Source: Panicum virgatum (lineage: Eukaryota > Streptophyta > Magnoliopsida > Poales > Poaceae). Taken from it: a DNA stretch of 64,000 nucleotides. The notes beneath the pieces are model-generated. The model saw only the letters and a list, made by a program, of their open reading frames with translations, had not been told where the DNA came from and made no database searches. Position 1 is the stretch's first letter. Every line of letters starts with the position of its first letter. Shown piece after piece: positions 51,536 through 63,117 of this stretch. The position numbers and the translations under genes were made by a program. The stretch lies in assembly GCF_016808335.1 (NCBI RefSeq), contig NC_053142.1:47415795-47479794 (forward strand). Reading direction: 5' to 3'.

Positions 51536-52159
51536 AACCCCCACTCAGCTCACACTTCTATGCTAAGTCCAATAACTTATAAGATTCAAATAAACTCAAG
51601 TTAATGGACTTGCATAGGAGACTTTACCCCTCAAAATAAATAGGATAGCACACTAGCTTAAATAATTTTCTTTTCAAACACAAGGAAAAGCCGCAAGAGA
51701 GACAAAGCGCCAAATAAAATGTATGAGCCATGTCATAGGAATATTGAAGATAGAAAGCTTCAAACTCCTCATGACATTGCTCACTAGGCAATAACGCACC
51801 TAACACTTTGCTCTTTTCACTTTTCATGAATTAAGATGTTGTAAATGAAACAAGTCTCATTTTCATCAAGTGATCTCCTTTGTGACCCTTACGCATGCAA
51901 TGATAATGCAAGCTACAACCACATGCAAAAGTAAGGTAAACATGAAGTGCACATCTATATGACAAGTAATGCATAGCAAGAATTTAAATTCTACTTGTCA
52001 AGTTTGAACCCACGGGAAGCTTCTTCATGATGAGCCTTTCTACAAGCCTAGAGGAAAACAAGTGGACCACCACCTCTAGCTAAACCCTTGCTCATCACTA
52101 TCTTACCATGGTTAGACAAGTGTCCTATATGTATGCATTTTTCTATATGACATGGCAAC
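51536..52159 (-). other. Spacer between pol and the third-ORF region
   Basis: About 620 bp of AT-rich, non-coding sequence downstream of the pol stop. No domain or defined signal is seen. Confidence 0.6.
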
Positions 52160-55144
52160 TTACATGACGTTTGCCGCATCTAACACATTAAGCTCATTCC
52201 TTAGCCTAACAAAGGTACTCTCGTCTAAAGGTTTTGTGAATATATCCGCCAATTGCTCCTCGGATCTCACACCTTGAAGGGAAATGTCCCCCTTGGCTTC
52301 GTGATCACGCAAGAAGTGATGGCGAATATCAATGTGCTTTGTGCGAGAGTGTTGAACCGGATTCTTGGCAATTTTTACGGCACTTTTATTGTCACAAAGG
52401 AGTGGTATCCTATCTAGTTTCACACCAAAGTCCAAAAGGGTTTGCTTCATATATAGAATTTGGGCACAACATGCACCGGCCGCTATATATTCCGCTTCCG
52501 CGGTGGACAAAGCCCCGGAATTTTGCTTCTTACTCGACCAAGAAACTAGAGAACGCCCAAGCAAATGGCAACCCCCGGAGGTACTCTTGCGATCCACACG
52601 GCTTCCGGCAAAATCCGAATCCGAGTATCCCAAGAGATCTAAGCTAGCGCCTTTGGGGTACCACAAGCCTATGCTAGGGGTGTGCTTGAGATACCGAAGG
52701 ATCCTATTCCCAGCCGAAAGGTGTGATTCCTTTGGGTTAGCTTGAAAGTGGGCACACAAGCACACACTAAACATTATATCGGGCCTAGATGCGGTAAGGT
52801 AAAGCAAAGACCCTATCATAGAACGATAGAGGGATTGATCAACTGGTTTACCGTCCACATCCAAGTCGAGATGCCCATTGGTAGCCATGGGTGTCTTGAT
52901 TGGCTTGCACTCATCCATCTTGAACTTCTTCAAGATATCTTTAGTATACTTTTCTTGATGGATGAATGTCCCTTCCTTCATTTGTTTGACTTGAAAACCA
53001 AGGAAGAAGGTCAATTCGCCAATCATGGACATCTCGAATTCCCTAGACATCATGGTAGCAAACTCATGGCTTAGCAAATCATTAGTTGAGCCAAAGATAA
53101 TATCGTCAACATAAATTTGACAAATGAAAAGATCCCCGTTGACGTCTTTTGTGAACAAAGTGGTGTCCACCCTCCCGATCTTGAAGCCTTGCATGATTAG
53201 GAAGTCACGAAGCCTCTCATACCAAGCCCTTGGAGCTTGTTTGAGTCCATAGAGTGCCTTGTGCAACCTATAAATATGATTAGGATTCCTCGGATCTTCA
53301 AACCCGGGAGGTTGGTCAACATAAACAAGTTCGTTAATAATGCCATTTAAGAATGCACTTTTCACATCCATTTGGTACAACTTAATGTTATGATGTGAAG
53401 AGTAAGCAAGAAGGATGCGGATAGCTTCAAGTCTTGCGACCGGAGCAAAAGTTTCATCAAAATCCAAACCTTCGACTTGAGAAAACCCTTTTGCCACAAG
53501 TCTTGCTTTGTTGCGTATCACCACCCCATGTTCATCTTGCTTGTTTCGAAAGACCCACTTAGTGTCAATGATATTTTTGTCTTTCGGAGGAGCTTCGAGG
53601 ACCCAAACTTCATTGCGGGTGAAGTTGTTCAATTCTTCTTGCATGGCCATCACCCAATCCGAGTCCTCAAGTGCTTCCTCTATGCTAGTGGGTTCAATAC
53701 AAGAAACAAACGAGTGATATTCGCAAAATGAAGCATGCTTAGAGCGAGTTCTTACTCCCTTTGAAGGACTACCAATGATTTGACCAATTGGATGATCCTT
53801 GGAGATGCGACCATGCTTCACTAGCGGTACTCGCGTGGATGCTTGTTGGGGTGGATCATGGGTGACTTGTGCTTGTGGTGGAACACTTTGCTCTTCTTGT
53901 TCTTGGATTTGGGGTGTTGGCGTTGGCACATCTTCTTGAGGTAGTGGATCATCTTTTTCTTGATCTTTATCCGCTTGGGGTGCCGTGGAGGTGCTTGGTG
54001 TAGATGAGGAAGGTCCTCCCCCTTGATCATTGCCTTCATGCTCCTCTTCCGGCTTGATATCCCCAATGGACATATTCTTCAAAACTTCATCAATCTCTTC
54101 ATCACCTACATTTTCATAGCCAATAACCTTCTCTTGGGAGCCATTAGATTCATCAAACTTTTCGGACGTGCCATAATCATCCAACATTGCTCTTGCTAGG
54201 GTGATGAGTGTCTTGTTCTTTCTTTCCACCACTCCATTTTGTTGAGGCGTGTAGGTGGCGGAAAACTCATGCTTAATGCCCTCTTCATCGCACCATTCTT
54301 CAATCTTCATATTTTTGAACTCGGTGCCGTTGTCACTCCGGATCTTCACAATTGGGGAGTTGTACTCCCTTTGATCTCTTCTTGCAAAAGTCTTGAAGAG
54401 TTCCGGAGTTTCACCCTTATCGCCTAGAAACATAACCCAAGTGTAACGTGAAAAATCATCAACAATTACTAGGCAATAGAGGTTACCACCAATGCTCTTG
54501 TATGCAGTTGGACCAAAGAGATCCATGTGTAGTAGCTCGAGCGGCTTGGAGGTAGACAACATCGTCTTGATGGGATGATGTGTTGCAACTTGCTTCCCGG
54601 CTTGACATGCTTTGCATAATTTGTTCTTGTCAAAGGTAACGTCCTTCAAGCCGGTGATCATCCCTCTCTTGTGGGCTTTCTTGAGGTTGCTCATGCCGAT
54701 ATGAGCAATTCTTCTATGCCAAAGCCACCCAAGAGAAGACTTAGTGAAGAGGCATGTCATGGTGCTTATTTGCTTTGAAGAGAAATCCACCAAGTAAATG
54801 TTGCCATGCCTAAACCCCGTGAATACCAATGACTTGTCTTTTTCATGAGTTACTACAACACCATTCTTGTCAAAGGCACACGTTAGTCCAAGATCACACA
54901 ATTGAGCAATTGAAATAAGATTAAAACTAAGTGCTTCTACAAACAAAACATTAGAAATAGATAAATCTTTAGAAATTGCTATTCTACCCAAACCTAAAAC
55001 TTTTCCCCTTGAATTATCACCATATGTGACATGTTCATGATCTCCGGGGTCTTCAAGAGTGGTGAACATGCTATCATTGCCGGTCATATGTTGAGAGCAA
55101 CCGCTATCAAGTACCCAATGTTTTCCACCGGCTTTGTAGTTCAC
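52160..55144 (-). pseudogene. Copia pol: protease, integrase, reverse transcriptase, RNase H
   Basis: The 994-residue frame shows, in order: an aspartic protease ([11 protein letters not shown] near the start), the integrase zinc motif (HRRIAHIGM...CKACQAGK), the integrase core with its first Asp in LLHMDLFGP, second Asp in SDNGTEF and Glu in [10 protein letters not shown], the reverse transcriptase with YVDDIIFGS, and RNase H ([25 protein letters not shown]). These make DNA from the element RNA and insert it. Near 54160 the frame goes directly from the end of the integrase core (DDYGTSEKF) into a linker that normally lies some 100 or more residues later. An in-frame deletion has thus removed the integrase C-terminal region. 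All other catalytic residues that I looked for are present. Confidence 0.92.
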
Positions 55145-55159
55145 CTACACACATGAGAA

Positions 55160-57266
55160 TCACTTTTGAGTTTTAGGAACCCAAACAAGCTTTGGGCCTT
55201 GCACATGTGTGACAAGAGCTTTTGGGACCCAAAGTTGCTTGGGGATCTTCTTCTTTGACTCCTTAGTGAGTTTGCCAATGAATTTGGCCTTCACCTTGCC
55301 CTTCACTTTACTCAAGAGAAAATGGTTATTTTGAAACATTGATGAGTAATTCTTAGGTAAATTAGGAAGAGAACGTGATGGTAAAGTGCACTCCCTAGTG
55401 TGGTGCCCGGTGACTTGGCAATGTTGGCAATATGAACCAACTTCCTTGATGAAGCTAATCTTGATATCCGGAGAAGGAGTAGTAGCTATGTTTGGCTCCG
55501 GAAATGAACCAAGACCTCTCTTGCCATAGTCACGGGCATTGTTGAAGAGAATCTCCTTGTGGATGTATTCTCCTCTTGAGAGCTTCTCCACACTACTCTT
55601 GAGGCTTGCCACTTGATCCATCAATTCTTTTTCCCTAGAAGGTGCAAGCTCGGGCAAAGCATTAGTAGCATTTGCATTAATGAGTAGGTCATCACATGAA
55701 GTAGAAGCATTGACCTTCTCAATAGTTTCATGAGTAAAGTTCTCAAGACTTGGGTCAATTGCTTCATAGGCAAATTCAAGTTCTTGATACTTGTGAGCCA
55801 ACTCCCTATGCTCTTGTTTAAGCTTTTTGTGGCTCTCTTCAACTTGCTTAGCAAGTACAAGTGATTCATTTTGCTTTTTGAGCAAGTCATTGTACTTGCC
55901 AAGCAAATCGGAGTGGGCAAGCTCTAACTTGGCACGAGTGCTCTCAAGAACTTTGACTTTGCCCTTTTCCCTCTTGATGACGGATGTATACTCATTAATG
56001 AGGTTAGCAAACTCATTAGGGTCAAGCTCATCATCACTATCATCTTCACTCTCACATACCTTAGAGTTACCTTTGGCCATGAGGCACATTGGAGGTGGAG
56101 GTAGTGATGGTTCTTCATTTGTGAGGGCGATGGTGACGATATCTTCTTCCTCATCGCTTGACTCTTCGCTTGATGAGACATCGGTCACCCATTCTTGTTT
56201 TTCTACCAAGAAGCTTCTCTTGGTGTGCCCTTTTTTTCTTTGGGAAGAGCTTGGTCTTCTTGTCATGGCTCTTCTTCTTCCCAAGTCTCTTGTTTTTGTT
56301 CTTCCTTTCTTCTTCTTCATCATCGCTTGAATCATGGCGATGCTTGCTCTTGTTATCCTTGTTTCTTTTGTCCGGCTTGGGGCAATTTGGACGGATGTGG
56401 CCTTTTTCTCCACAATTGTAGCAAATTTTGTTCTTGACATCCATTGGCTGGAACATTCCCTTTTTAGAGTCAAAGTTGAAACCCTTCTTGTTGATCTTGT
56501 CATTCAAGCGTGTGAACTTTCTCATCATGAGAGCAAGTTCTCCATCATCTTCAACATCGGATGAGCTTTCATGATGATCATCTTCTTCATTGCTTGAGCT
56601 TGAATCTTGCTTGATCATCTTGAGCTTGCGGGATTTGTTTGCCTTGGTCTTTAGAGCAATTGATTTGCTTGAAGTTGGCTCTTCGGACATACCAAGGATA
56701 CTCATTTCATGAGCGCGAATTTCGCCCACAAGTTCTCCCACTTCCATTGTGTCAAGAATCTCCTTTTGAAGCATAGCATTGATGATGTTATACTTGGGCT
56801 TCGGGAGGAGCATGAGAATTTTGCGATTGATGGAGGCACTGTCAATTTTGGATATTTCAAGTGCATTAATGTCCTTGACAATGACATTCAAGCGAGAGTA
56901 CATATCATTGCAATTTTCATGAGCTAACATTTTAATGGAATCATACTTAGCTCTAAACAAGTGATATTTTTGTTCGCGGACTTTTGTGGAACCTTCATGG
57001 ATTTCAATTAGCTCTTTCCATATATCACTTGCTAAGTCCATGCCATTTACTCTAGCAAAGACTTCCTCACTAATGGCTTCGAAAATTGCATTTCTAGCCT
57101 TTGCATTTCATTTTAATTGTTCGGTGGTGGGAGTTCCGGTGAACCCGGTCTTAGTTGCCAACCACACTTCGGGGGCAATCGCATCAAGGTATGAGGCCAT
57201 GCGAACTTTCCAATAGGCAAAGTTCTTGCCCTCGAAGTGAGGCGGCGAACCACCCATCTTGGCCAT
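55160..57266 (-). pseudogene. Copia gag, interrupted
   Basis: Gag packages element RNA. The minus-strand frame starts at 57266 (MAKMGG) and meets an in-frame TGA at 57108-57110. It continues through a capsid-like helical region to a CCHC zinc knuckle, CYNCGEKGHIRPNC (about 56400). At an A7 run (56231-56237) it must change frame. The second frame (to 55160) has an acidic Ser-rich part, a long coiled coil (about 55990-55560) and a second zinc finger, CQHCQVTGHHTREC. The large gag with coiled coil and second finger fits Sireviruses. It ends just before pol, separated from it by stops. The TGA and the shift make this copy defective unless recoded. Confidence 0.85.
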
Positions 57267-57307
57267 AGCTCTAGGCGGGGAAGCCTAATGATCCAAATGA
57301 GCAACGA

Positions 57308-57320
57308 GGCTCTGATACCA
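57308..57320 (-). other. Primer-binding site (initiator tRNA-Met)
   Basis: The minus strand reads TGGTATCAGAGCC two bases after the 5' LTR end. This is the standard plant Copia sequence complementary to the 3' end of initiator tRNA-Met. Confidence 0.95.
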
Positions 57321-57322
57321 AT

Positions 57323-58963
57323 TGTAAGGATCGATGGACCAAGAGGGGGGGGGTGAATTGGGCCTTTTTCAATTTCTAAAACAAAGTAAAGCAATCTTAA
57401 CCTATGCAATGCTAGTAAGGCACCAATTCACCAACCGGATAACTAAGCTACCTACACAAGCTAAGAGAGATAAAAAGAGAAGTAAAGCCTAGCAAGGTAG
57501 AGCTAAGTTATGATCTCTAAGTCAAGCACATGAATAAATTGCATGAAAGAAAATGCTTGAATAAAGAGAGTGGACAAGAGACAACCGGATTTTTTCCCGT
57601 GGTATCGATGTGTTGGCACACACCCCTAATCCACGTTGTGACACTCACAAAGAGTCTTGTCACCTCCCAAGTCACCGAGACGAGGGCGCTCACTAAGAGT
57701 CTCCGTTCACCATCCCGGCGTGGTGGAGATCAAGCCACGTACAATTTTCTTCTCCGGGCTCCCACAATCCTTGGCAAGCTCCGCGAGAAACACCTCGATC
57801 ACCAAGATCGCCTAGGTGATGCCAATCACCAAGAGTAACAAGCTAAGGCCTTCACTTGAGCAAGAACCGATCACCAAGAACGGATGCACACAAGCTTCTC
57901 TCTACTCAAGTCCTTAATCTTGCTTCTTGATTGATTGGATGAACAAGTATGTGAAAGATGAAGCTCAAGGTGGCTCTTGACTATAGTATGAGTGTTTGGA
58001 TGTTGCCTGGTGTCAAGAGTGGCAAAATAACCCATTGGAGGGGTATATATAGGCAACTCACACGAATAGAGCCGTTGGAGAAAAGCTGCCAGAAAACTGC
58101 GTAGCGCCGGTTAATCCGACGTACCTCCAATAGTCATCGTCGGTTTAATCGATGAATGTAAACTGCCCCTTCTGAAAACTAGCCGTTACAACTTGGGCAG
58201 ATTAACCGACGTATCATCGGTTTAACCGGTGAGTGTAGTTGTCCACTCAAACCTATCGTCGGTTTAACCGGTGAGTACAACTTCTGAAGTCCTTGGAAAA
58301 ACCATCTCACTGGTCAATTGCACCGACGTCCCATTTCAAACATCGTCGGTTTAACCGGTGTATAGAACTTGAAATACCCTGGAAAAACCAACTCTGGACT
58401 AATGCACCGACGTTAAATTCAAACACGTCGGTTTAACCGGTGTATTGACTTGTCCAGACTCTGCTGACTTCGTTTAACCGACGTATAGAAAATTGAGGTC
58501 GTCGGTTAAACCGGTGTTAAAGACTTTTTCTGATTTTGCCTTTTCTGATTTGAGTCTTGAATGAAATCCAAATATTCTTGAGATATAAGTTGAGAACCAC
58601 TTATTTGAACTTCTAGAAACCTGAGTGACCATAGTGTGCATCCATTTTCAAATGACCATGTCCATGCTCAAGTTACTTAGCCTTAACCCCTCTTAATAGT
58701 GCGATCACTACAAAACTATAAAACCTATACTAACCTAAGTGTCCTTCTCAACCTTATGACACTTAGGATTAGAAAGATCCTTAGTCTTGACATATAATTG
58801 AGTTGAATACCGAGATCGCCTTTTTGAATAATGAAATTGAGGGGCCTCTTTTGACATATGACCAAATGAGCGATAATGATATATTAAGCTGCACAAACTC
58901 ATTAGTCACAATAATGATTGTCATTAATCACCGAAACATACCTTGAGGGCCTAGATGCTTACA
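57323..58963 (-). repeat. 5' LTR of the Copia element
   Basis: 1641 bp, TG...CA, almost identical to 46274-47911. The length difference comes from a longer G-run near its inner end. It contains the TATA box and the palindrome cluster that would act as promoter. Confidence 0.95.
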
Positions 58964-59636
58964 ACCTTCCTGCTGAGGTTCGATGATCTTGCTCTTCGCA
59001 CTGCTACTTTGGCTTCCAGGGGGCTCTCTGTGGGCCACACGAACCTCCGCCTGCGGCCGTGGACGCGGCATTTCGGTGCGTCCGCATCAAAGATCAAGTT
59101 TCGAGTTCGGGTTTGTCTAGATGGGGTGCCATCTCATGCTTGGCAGTGTGAAGTGGTGACACCTTTGTTCAGTCCGTCAACTTTTGTTGAGGAAATCTGT
59201 GACAAGAAGTACACCGACAAAGAAAAGGAGTGTTTGTGTCTCTGGATTTGGACTGATGATCCATCTGGGATCGCTAAGTCCGGCTCGCTGCGGATTGAGG
59301 AGCCAATTACAGTAACGGAGGAGTACTTCATCCATTTGGGGAATATGGGATCTCCTTATGTGCGGAAGGACCAAGCAGAGCTACTGAAGTATGAGATTCT
59401 GATTCATGTCGATCAGGTCCAGGATTTCTCCACACCACCAGCAAGTCCACATCGCAGTGAGTGTAGTGACATAAGTGGCCTGCCATCGGATGAGCCTGAA
59501 GTTGAGTGGCCGATGTGCTATCGCTACTCATGGATGCTTGGTGTGAAGGATGGTGTGGTCGTCGAGCCAAGGAGACGGTCGGTGCATGATCGTTTGGGAG
59601 GTCGTCGGCGTGATGATTCTCCACCTGGTGGAGGCC

Positions 59637-59656
59637 GGGGGGGGGGGGGGGGGGGG
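59637..59656 (+). repeat. G20 homopolymer
   Basis: Twenty consecutive G within the LINE ORF1. Reading changes frame across it, so its length has changed by a number not divisible by three. Confidence 0.9.
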
Positions 59657-60386
59657 AAGCAGGTTCATGCAGTTTCCTCCAGTTGGTGTGCATGATCTGC
59701 AGGCTGATGGACGGTTCGCGCCATCATCAAGCAGAGCTGCTGGTGGGGGCCTCGGTGGCGGCCATGAGCGCCAAGAATATCGCCGTCATGCTGCAGTATT
59801 GGAGGAGGAAGAAGGGCAAAGGAAGCTGAAGGGAGGTGAGAGCACCATGGAAGGTAACGAGACTTGCAAGCCAGTCTCGCAGGATGACCCAAAGCGGTTC
59901 GGTCTACTGGAAGATCTGTCATGGGTGGAGAGCCATTTCCGTTTTCGTGAAAGTCGCGTCCACGAGGCGTATGTACCATTGGCAGACTCAATGCTGCAAG
60001 AGGTAGAGGGGCAGCTGGTTAGTGACGCTGCGCTGCTAGGCGGTCACGAGGGGGAGGGGGTGCAGGTGCACAGTTCAACCTCCGAAAGTAGTGAGCATGG
60101 CAAGACTAAGTGCATCAGTGACTCCGTGGTTGCTACAGCAGGGATGGGCGATGTGTTGGAATTTGTTGAGGGGCTGGAGGAACTGGTCCTGGAAGGCGGG
60201 ACTGTTTTTGGGCTGGATATAGGGTCTGAGGAGGATGCAAATGTCGTGTTGGTGACACATTCACAAGGAGTTCTGGTTGGGCCTAGGGAACTCAATGGGC
60301 CGGAGGTTCTCCAGGGGCACTCAAAGGAAGTGGATGTTGGCCTTGGAGGGGAGGAGGAATTGCTGTACACAAAGAAAGTTACGAAG

Positions 60387-60641
60387 TGCCTTCTTCAGAC
60401 ACCGGCGACGAAAGCCAAGGAGGTGGAATCAAGCATGCAGAAAGGTAGAAGGAGCACTCGTCTAGCAAATAAACCAAAGTCTGCCTTGTCCATGGAGCAG
60501 CAAGCAACAGCACTGCCTTCTTCAGACACCGGCGACGAAAGCCAAGGAGGTGGAATCAAGCATGCAGAAAGGTAGAAGGAGCACTCATCTAGCAAATAAA
60601 CCAAAGTCTGCCTTGTCCATGGAGCAGCAAGCAACAACACT
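60387..60641 (+). repeat. 127-bp tandem duplication in LINE ORF1
   Basis: The block starting tgccttcttcagacaccgg at 60387 recurs from 60514 with only a few differences. 127 is not a multiple of three, so the second copy is read in another frame and the first copy is followed by a premature stop at 60573-60575. Confidence 0.93.
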
Positions 60642-60846
60642 ACTTATGAGGAAATGCGGACTTTTGGAAGAAAAGGAGGTGATGGATTCAACAAAAGAAG
60701 CAAAGTTCAGAACACAGTTTGTTGAGCCCATGTTGGGTGAAACTGAAACCAAGTACATGGACATGTTCGGGCTACGGAATGTGGAGGGCACTGACGGTCT
60801 CAGTGCCATTGCAATTCATGCTGATGCGTAAGCGGGTGAGGCCCGC

Positions 60847-60948
<102 letters not shown>

Positions 60949-61113
60949 CGTGCGTGTGTGCGTGGGTGTGCACCTGTAGGCACGCTTGTGTGTGTTTGTG
61001 TGTGCGTGTGTCCAGGTCTGTGGAGGACTTGGCTTGTATCTGGTGTGGGCTTCGGTTTGTTTTTGGGGAGAGTCTCCACTGTGGCATCATTCTTGTGTTC
61101 TCTCGGTTACCCC

Positions 61114-62486
61114 ATGAGTGAGCAGAAATGTTTGTTGTTTAACTGGAACGTGAGAGGTCTAAATAATAAAGCAAGAAGGAAGGTCGTGAAGGATCTAGCC
61201 CAAGATTACAGATGCACAATAGCAGCACTACAAGAGACAAAGATGGAGGTGATTCAGGCAGCGGACATCAGTGAAACGCTGGGGGTTAGATTCAGCAAGC
61301 AGTTTGCTTTTTTACCTGCTCAAGGCACTCGTGGAGGAGCAGTAATTGCAGTTGACGAAGATTACTATACCATTTTAAATTCAGAACACCGACTACATTC
61401 GGTAACAGTGTGTCTTGCTTCTTCTCAGTGTGAGTCAGTTTTGGTGGTTAACTGCAGTCTATGGGCCGCAAGGTGATCAGGACAAGATTGATTTCCTAAG
61501 GCAATTACGAGATGTAAAGACAATTGTGGGGGATAAATGGCTAGTGATTGGAGATTTCAATCTAATCCTGCAGGCGGAGGATAAGAGTAATGATAATCTG
61601 AACCGGCGTCTGATGGGAGAATTTAGGAACACTGTCAACTTTTTGGAGCTCAAGGAATTCGGGCTCAAAGGGAGGAAGTTCACTTGGTCCAATGATACCA
61701 CACAAACCAGAATTGACAGGGCTTTTTGCACGATTGAATGGGACCTCATGCTTCCTGATTCTATGTTATATGCTCTTTCTTAAAGTGTGTCTGATCACAG
61801 TCCGCTACTGTTAGTGGGGGCAACAGCTGTGTGTAATTACAGAGGATTTCGGTTTGAATCTTTCTGGCCAAAAGTTCCAGGTTATCATGATGTTGTGCTG
61901 CAAGCTTGGGGGCAGGAAGTCAATGTTTTTAACCCCTTTCTAAGGCTGCATATAAAACTGTCCAGAACCGCAAAGGCGTTACGGCAGTGGGCAAAGAGAT
62001 CTTTGGGAAACAACAAACTTCCGTTCTGCGCAGCAAGACAGTTAATTGCCATCCTAGATGTTGTGCAGGAACATAGACAGTTGAGTTTAACTGAAATTCA
62101 GTTGCGAAGAGATTTGAAAGCTCGTTTTCTGGGTATGGCAGCAGTGGAAAAGCTTCGAGCTAGGCAACAATCACGATTGGTCAGCATCAGAGCTAATGAG
62201 GCAAACAACAAGTTGTTTTGTTTGCAAGCGAATGGAAGAAAAAGAAAAAATTTCATCAAACATCTTCAGACGCCACATGGAATTATGCACACGCATGAGG
62301 AAAAGGAAAATTGTGTCTTCCAGCATTTCAGCAACAGGTTGGGGATACAACTTAATAGAGAGGTTACAATGGATTGGGATATGATCCAATTACCAAACAG
62401 AGAGCTGCAGCACCTCGAGGAAGAATTTACAGAGGAGGAGGTTACGGCTGTAGTGCAACAATTGGCCACAGAAAAGGCTCCAGGCC
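61114..62486 (+). pseudogene. LINE ORF2, endonuclease and start of reverse transcriptase, truncated
   Basis: From ATG 61114 the frame encodes an apurinic-type endonuclease that nicks target DNA: NWNVRGLNN, ALQETKM, then YGPQGD, VIGDFNLI and SDHSPLLL, covering the catalytic Asn, Glu, Asp and His positions. The frame is lost near 61450 by a one-base indel, and an in-frame TAA occurs at 61781-61783. It then continues through the linker to the first reverse-transcriptase block (EEVTAVVQQLATEKAPGL). There it is cut off by foreign sequence at about 62487. The catalytic reverse transcriptase, RNase H and 3' tail are absent. Confidence 0.87.
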
Positions 62487-63117
62487 TGTAACATCCCAGT
62501 TTTCATCATGATTAAGGGGGAGTGTTGAAATTTATAATGCAAATTTCTAGAAGGTTCTATAAAAATAAGGATAAACTATGGCGTAATTTTGTTCACCATG
62601 ACAAGGTTCTAGAATGTTCACAAAAATCATAAGAAGACAAGAAGCTTGGATATTTTCTTGCCATGGTAAAATTTAGAATTTTCTAGAATTAGATATTTGT
62701 AGGGAACTTAGATATTTGTAGGGAACTTCCTAGAGTGTGACAAGTGTCACTCATCCAAGAGGGTATGGGTGCCTATATAAGGAGGGTGCCACCCCTTGCC
62801 ATGCCATACTACTCCACCCCATCCCACACACATCCAAGGGCATGGTAGAAGTGAGCATAGGTAGAGTGTGCTAGGTGTGTATTCCTTTGTTGCTTCAATA
62901 AGGTAAGCGTCTTTATAAGTGTAAGTCTCCCGGTTAAATTTAAGTACTTAGTGTATAAGTTGTGATCCATCGAAGGTTGGCTCTGCCACCCGGGATCACA
63001 AAAGGGTCTGGGCTTCATCGAAGGTTGGCTCTGCCACCCGGAAGCCAGCTTCATCTGTTGGTAGGCTCTGCCTCCCGGAAGCAAAAGGCGGCTCTGCCGT
63101 CAAAAGGGCCTGGTACT
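62487..63117. mobile_element. LTR-type sequence replacing the LINE 3' part
   Basis: Starts TGTAACATCCCAG directly at the LINE break. A polypurine run, ttaagggggag, at about 62511-62521 is followed by TGTTGAAA, so the LTR proper may start at 62522. A TATA-like ctatataagg lies at about 62774-62783 and a caataagg signal near 62898. From 62968 the unit ggctctgcc(a/t)cccgg repeats three times, plus a degenerate fourth. It looks like the 3' end of an LTR element or a solo LTR. I found no matching target duplication. Confidence 0.5.

Larger units (their letters stand above)
46274..58963 (-). mobile_element. Sirevirus-type Copia LTR retrotransposon (12.69 kb)
   Basis: A complete element in minus orientation: 5' LTR 57323-58963, primer site, gag, pol, a third ORF, polypurine tracts, 3' LTR 46274-47911. 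The host 5-bp repeat ACCTT lies at 46269-46273 and 58964-58968. The domain order integrase before reverse transcriptase shows Copia. Long LTRs, an initiator-Met primer site, a large gag with a second zinc finger and coiled coil, repeated polypurine tracts, LTR palindromes and an extra 3' ORF all point to the Sirevirus lineage. By eye the LTRs differ by about 13 substitutions and a G-run length change, under 1%. All three ORFs carry damage, so the copy is not autonomous. Confidence 0.93.
58964..60831 (+). pseudogene. LINE ORF1, 3' part, with frameshifts
   Basis: This continues the 45159 frame in phase after the Copia target duplication. The first ~230 codons are open and include HAWQCEVVTPLF and CLCLWIWTDDPSGI, typical of the C-terminal part of plant LINE ORF1 proteins. 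At a G20 run (59637-59656) the sense moves to another frame, which stays open to 60575. A 127-bp tandem duplication (offset 60387 to 60514) then shifts the frame again, and the natural C-terminus is read in a third frame ending at 60831. Confidence 0.8.
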
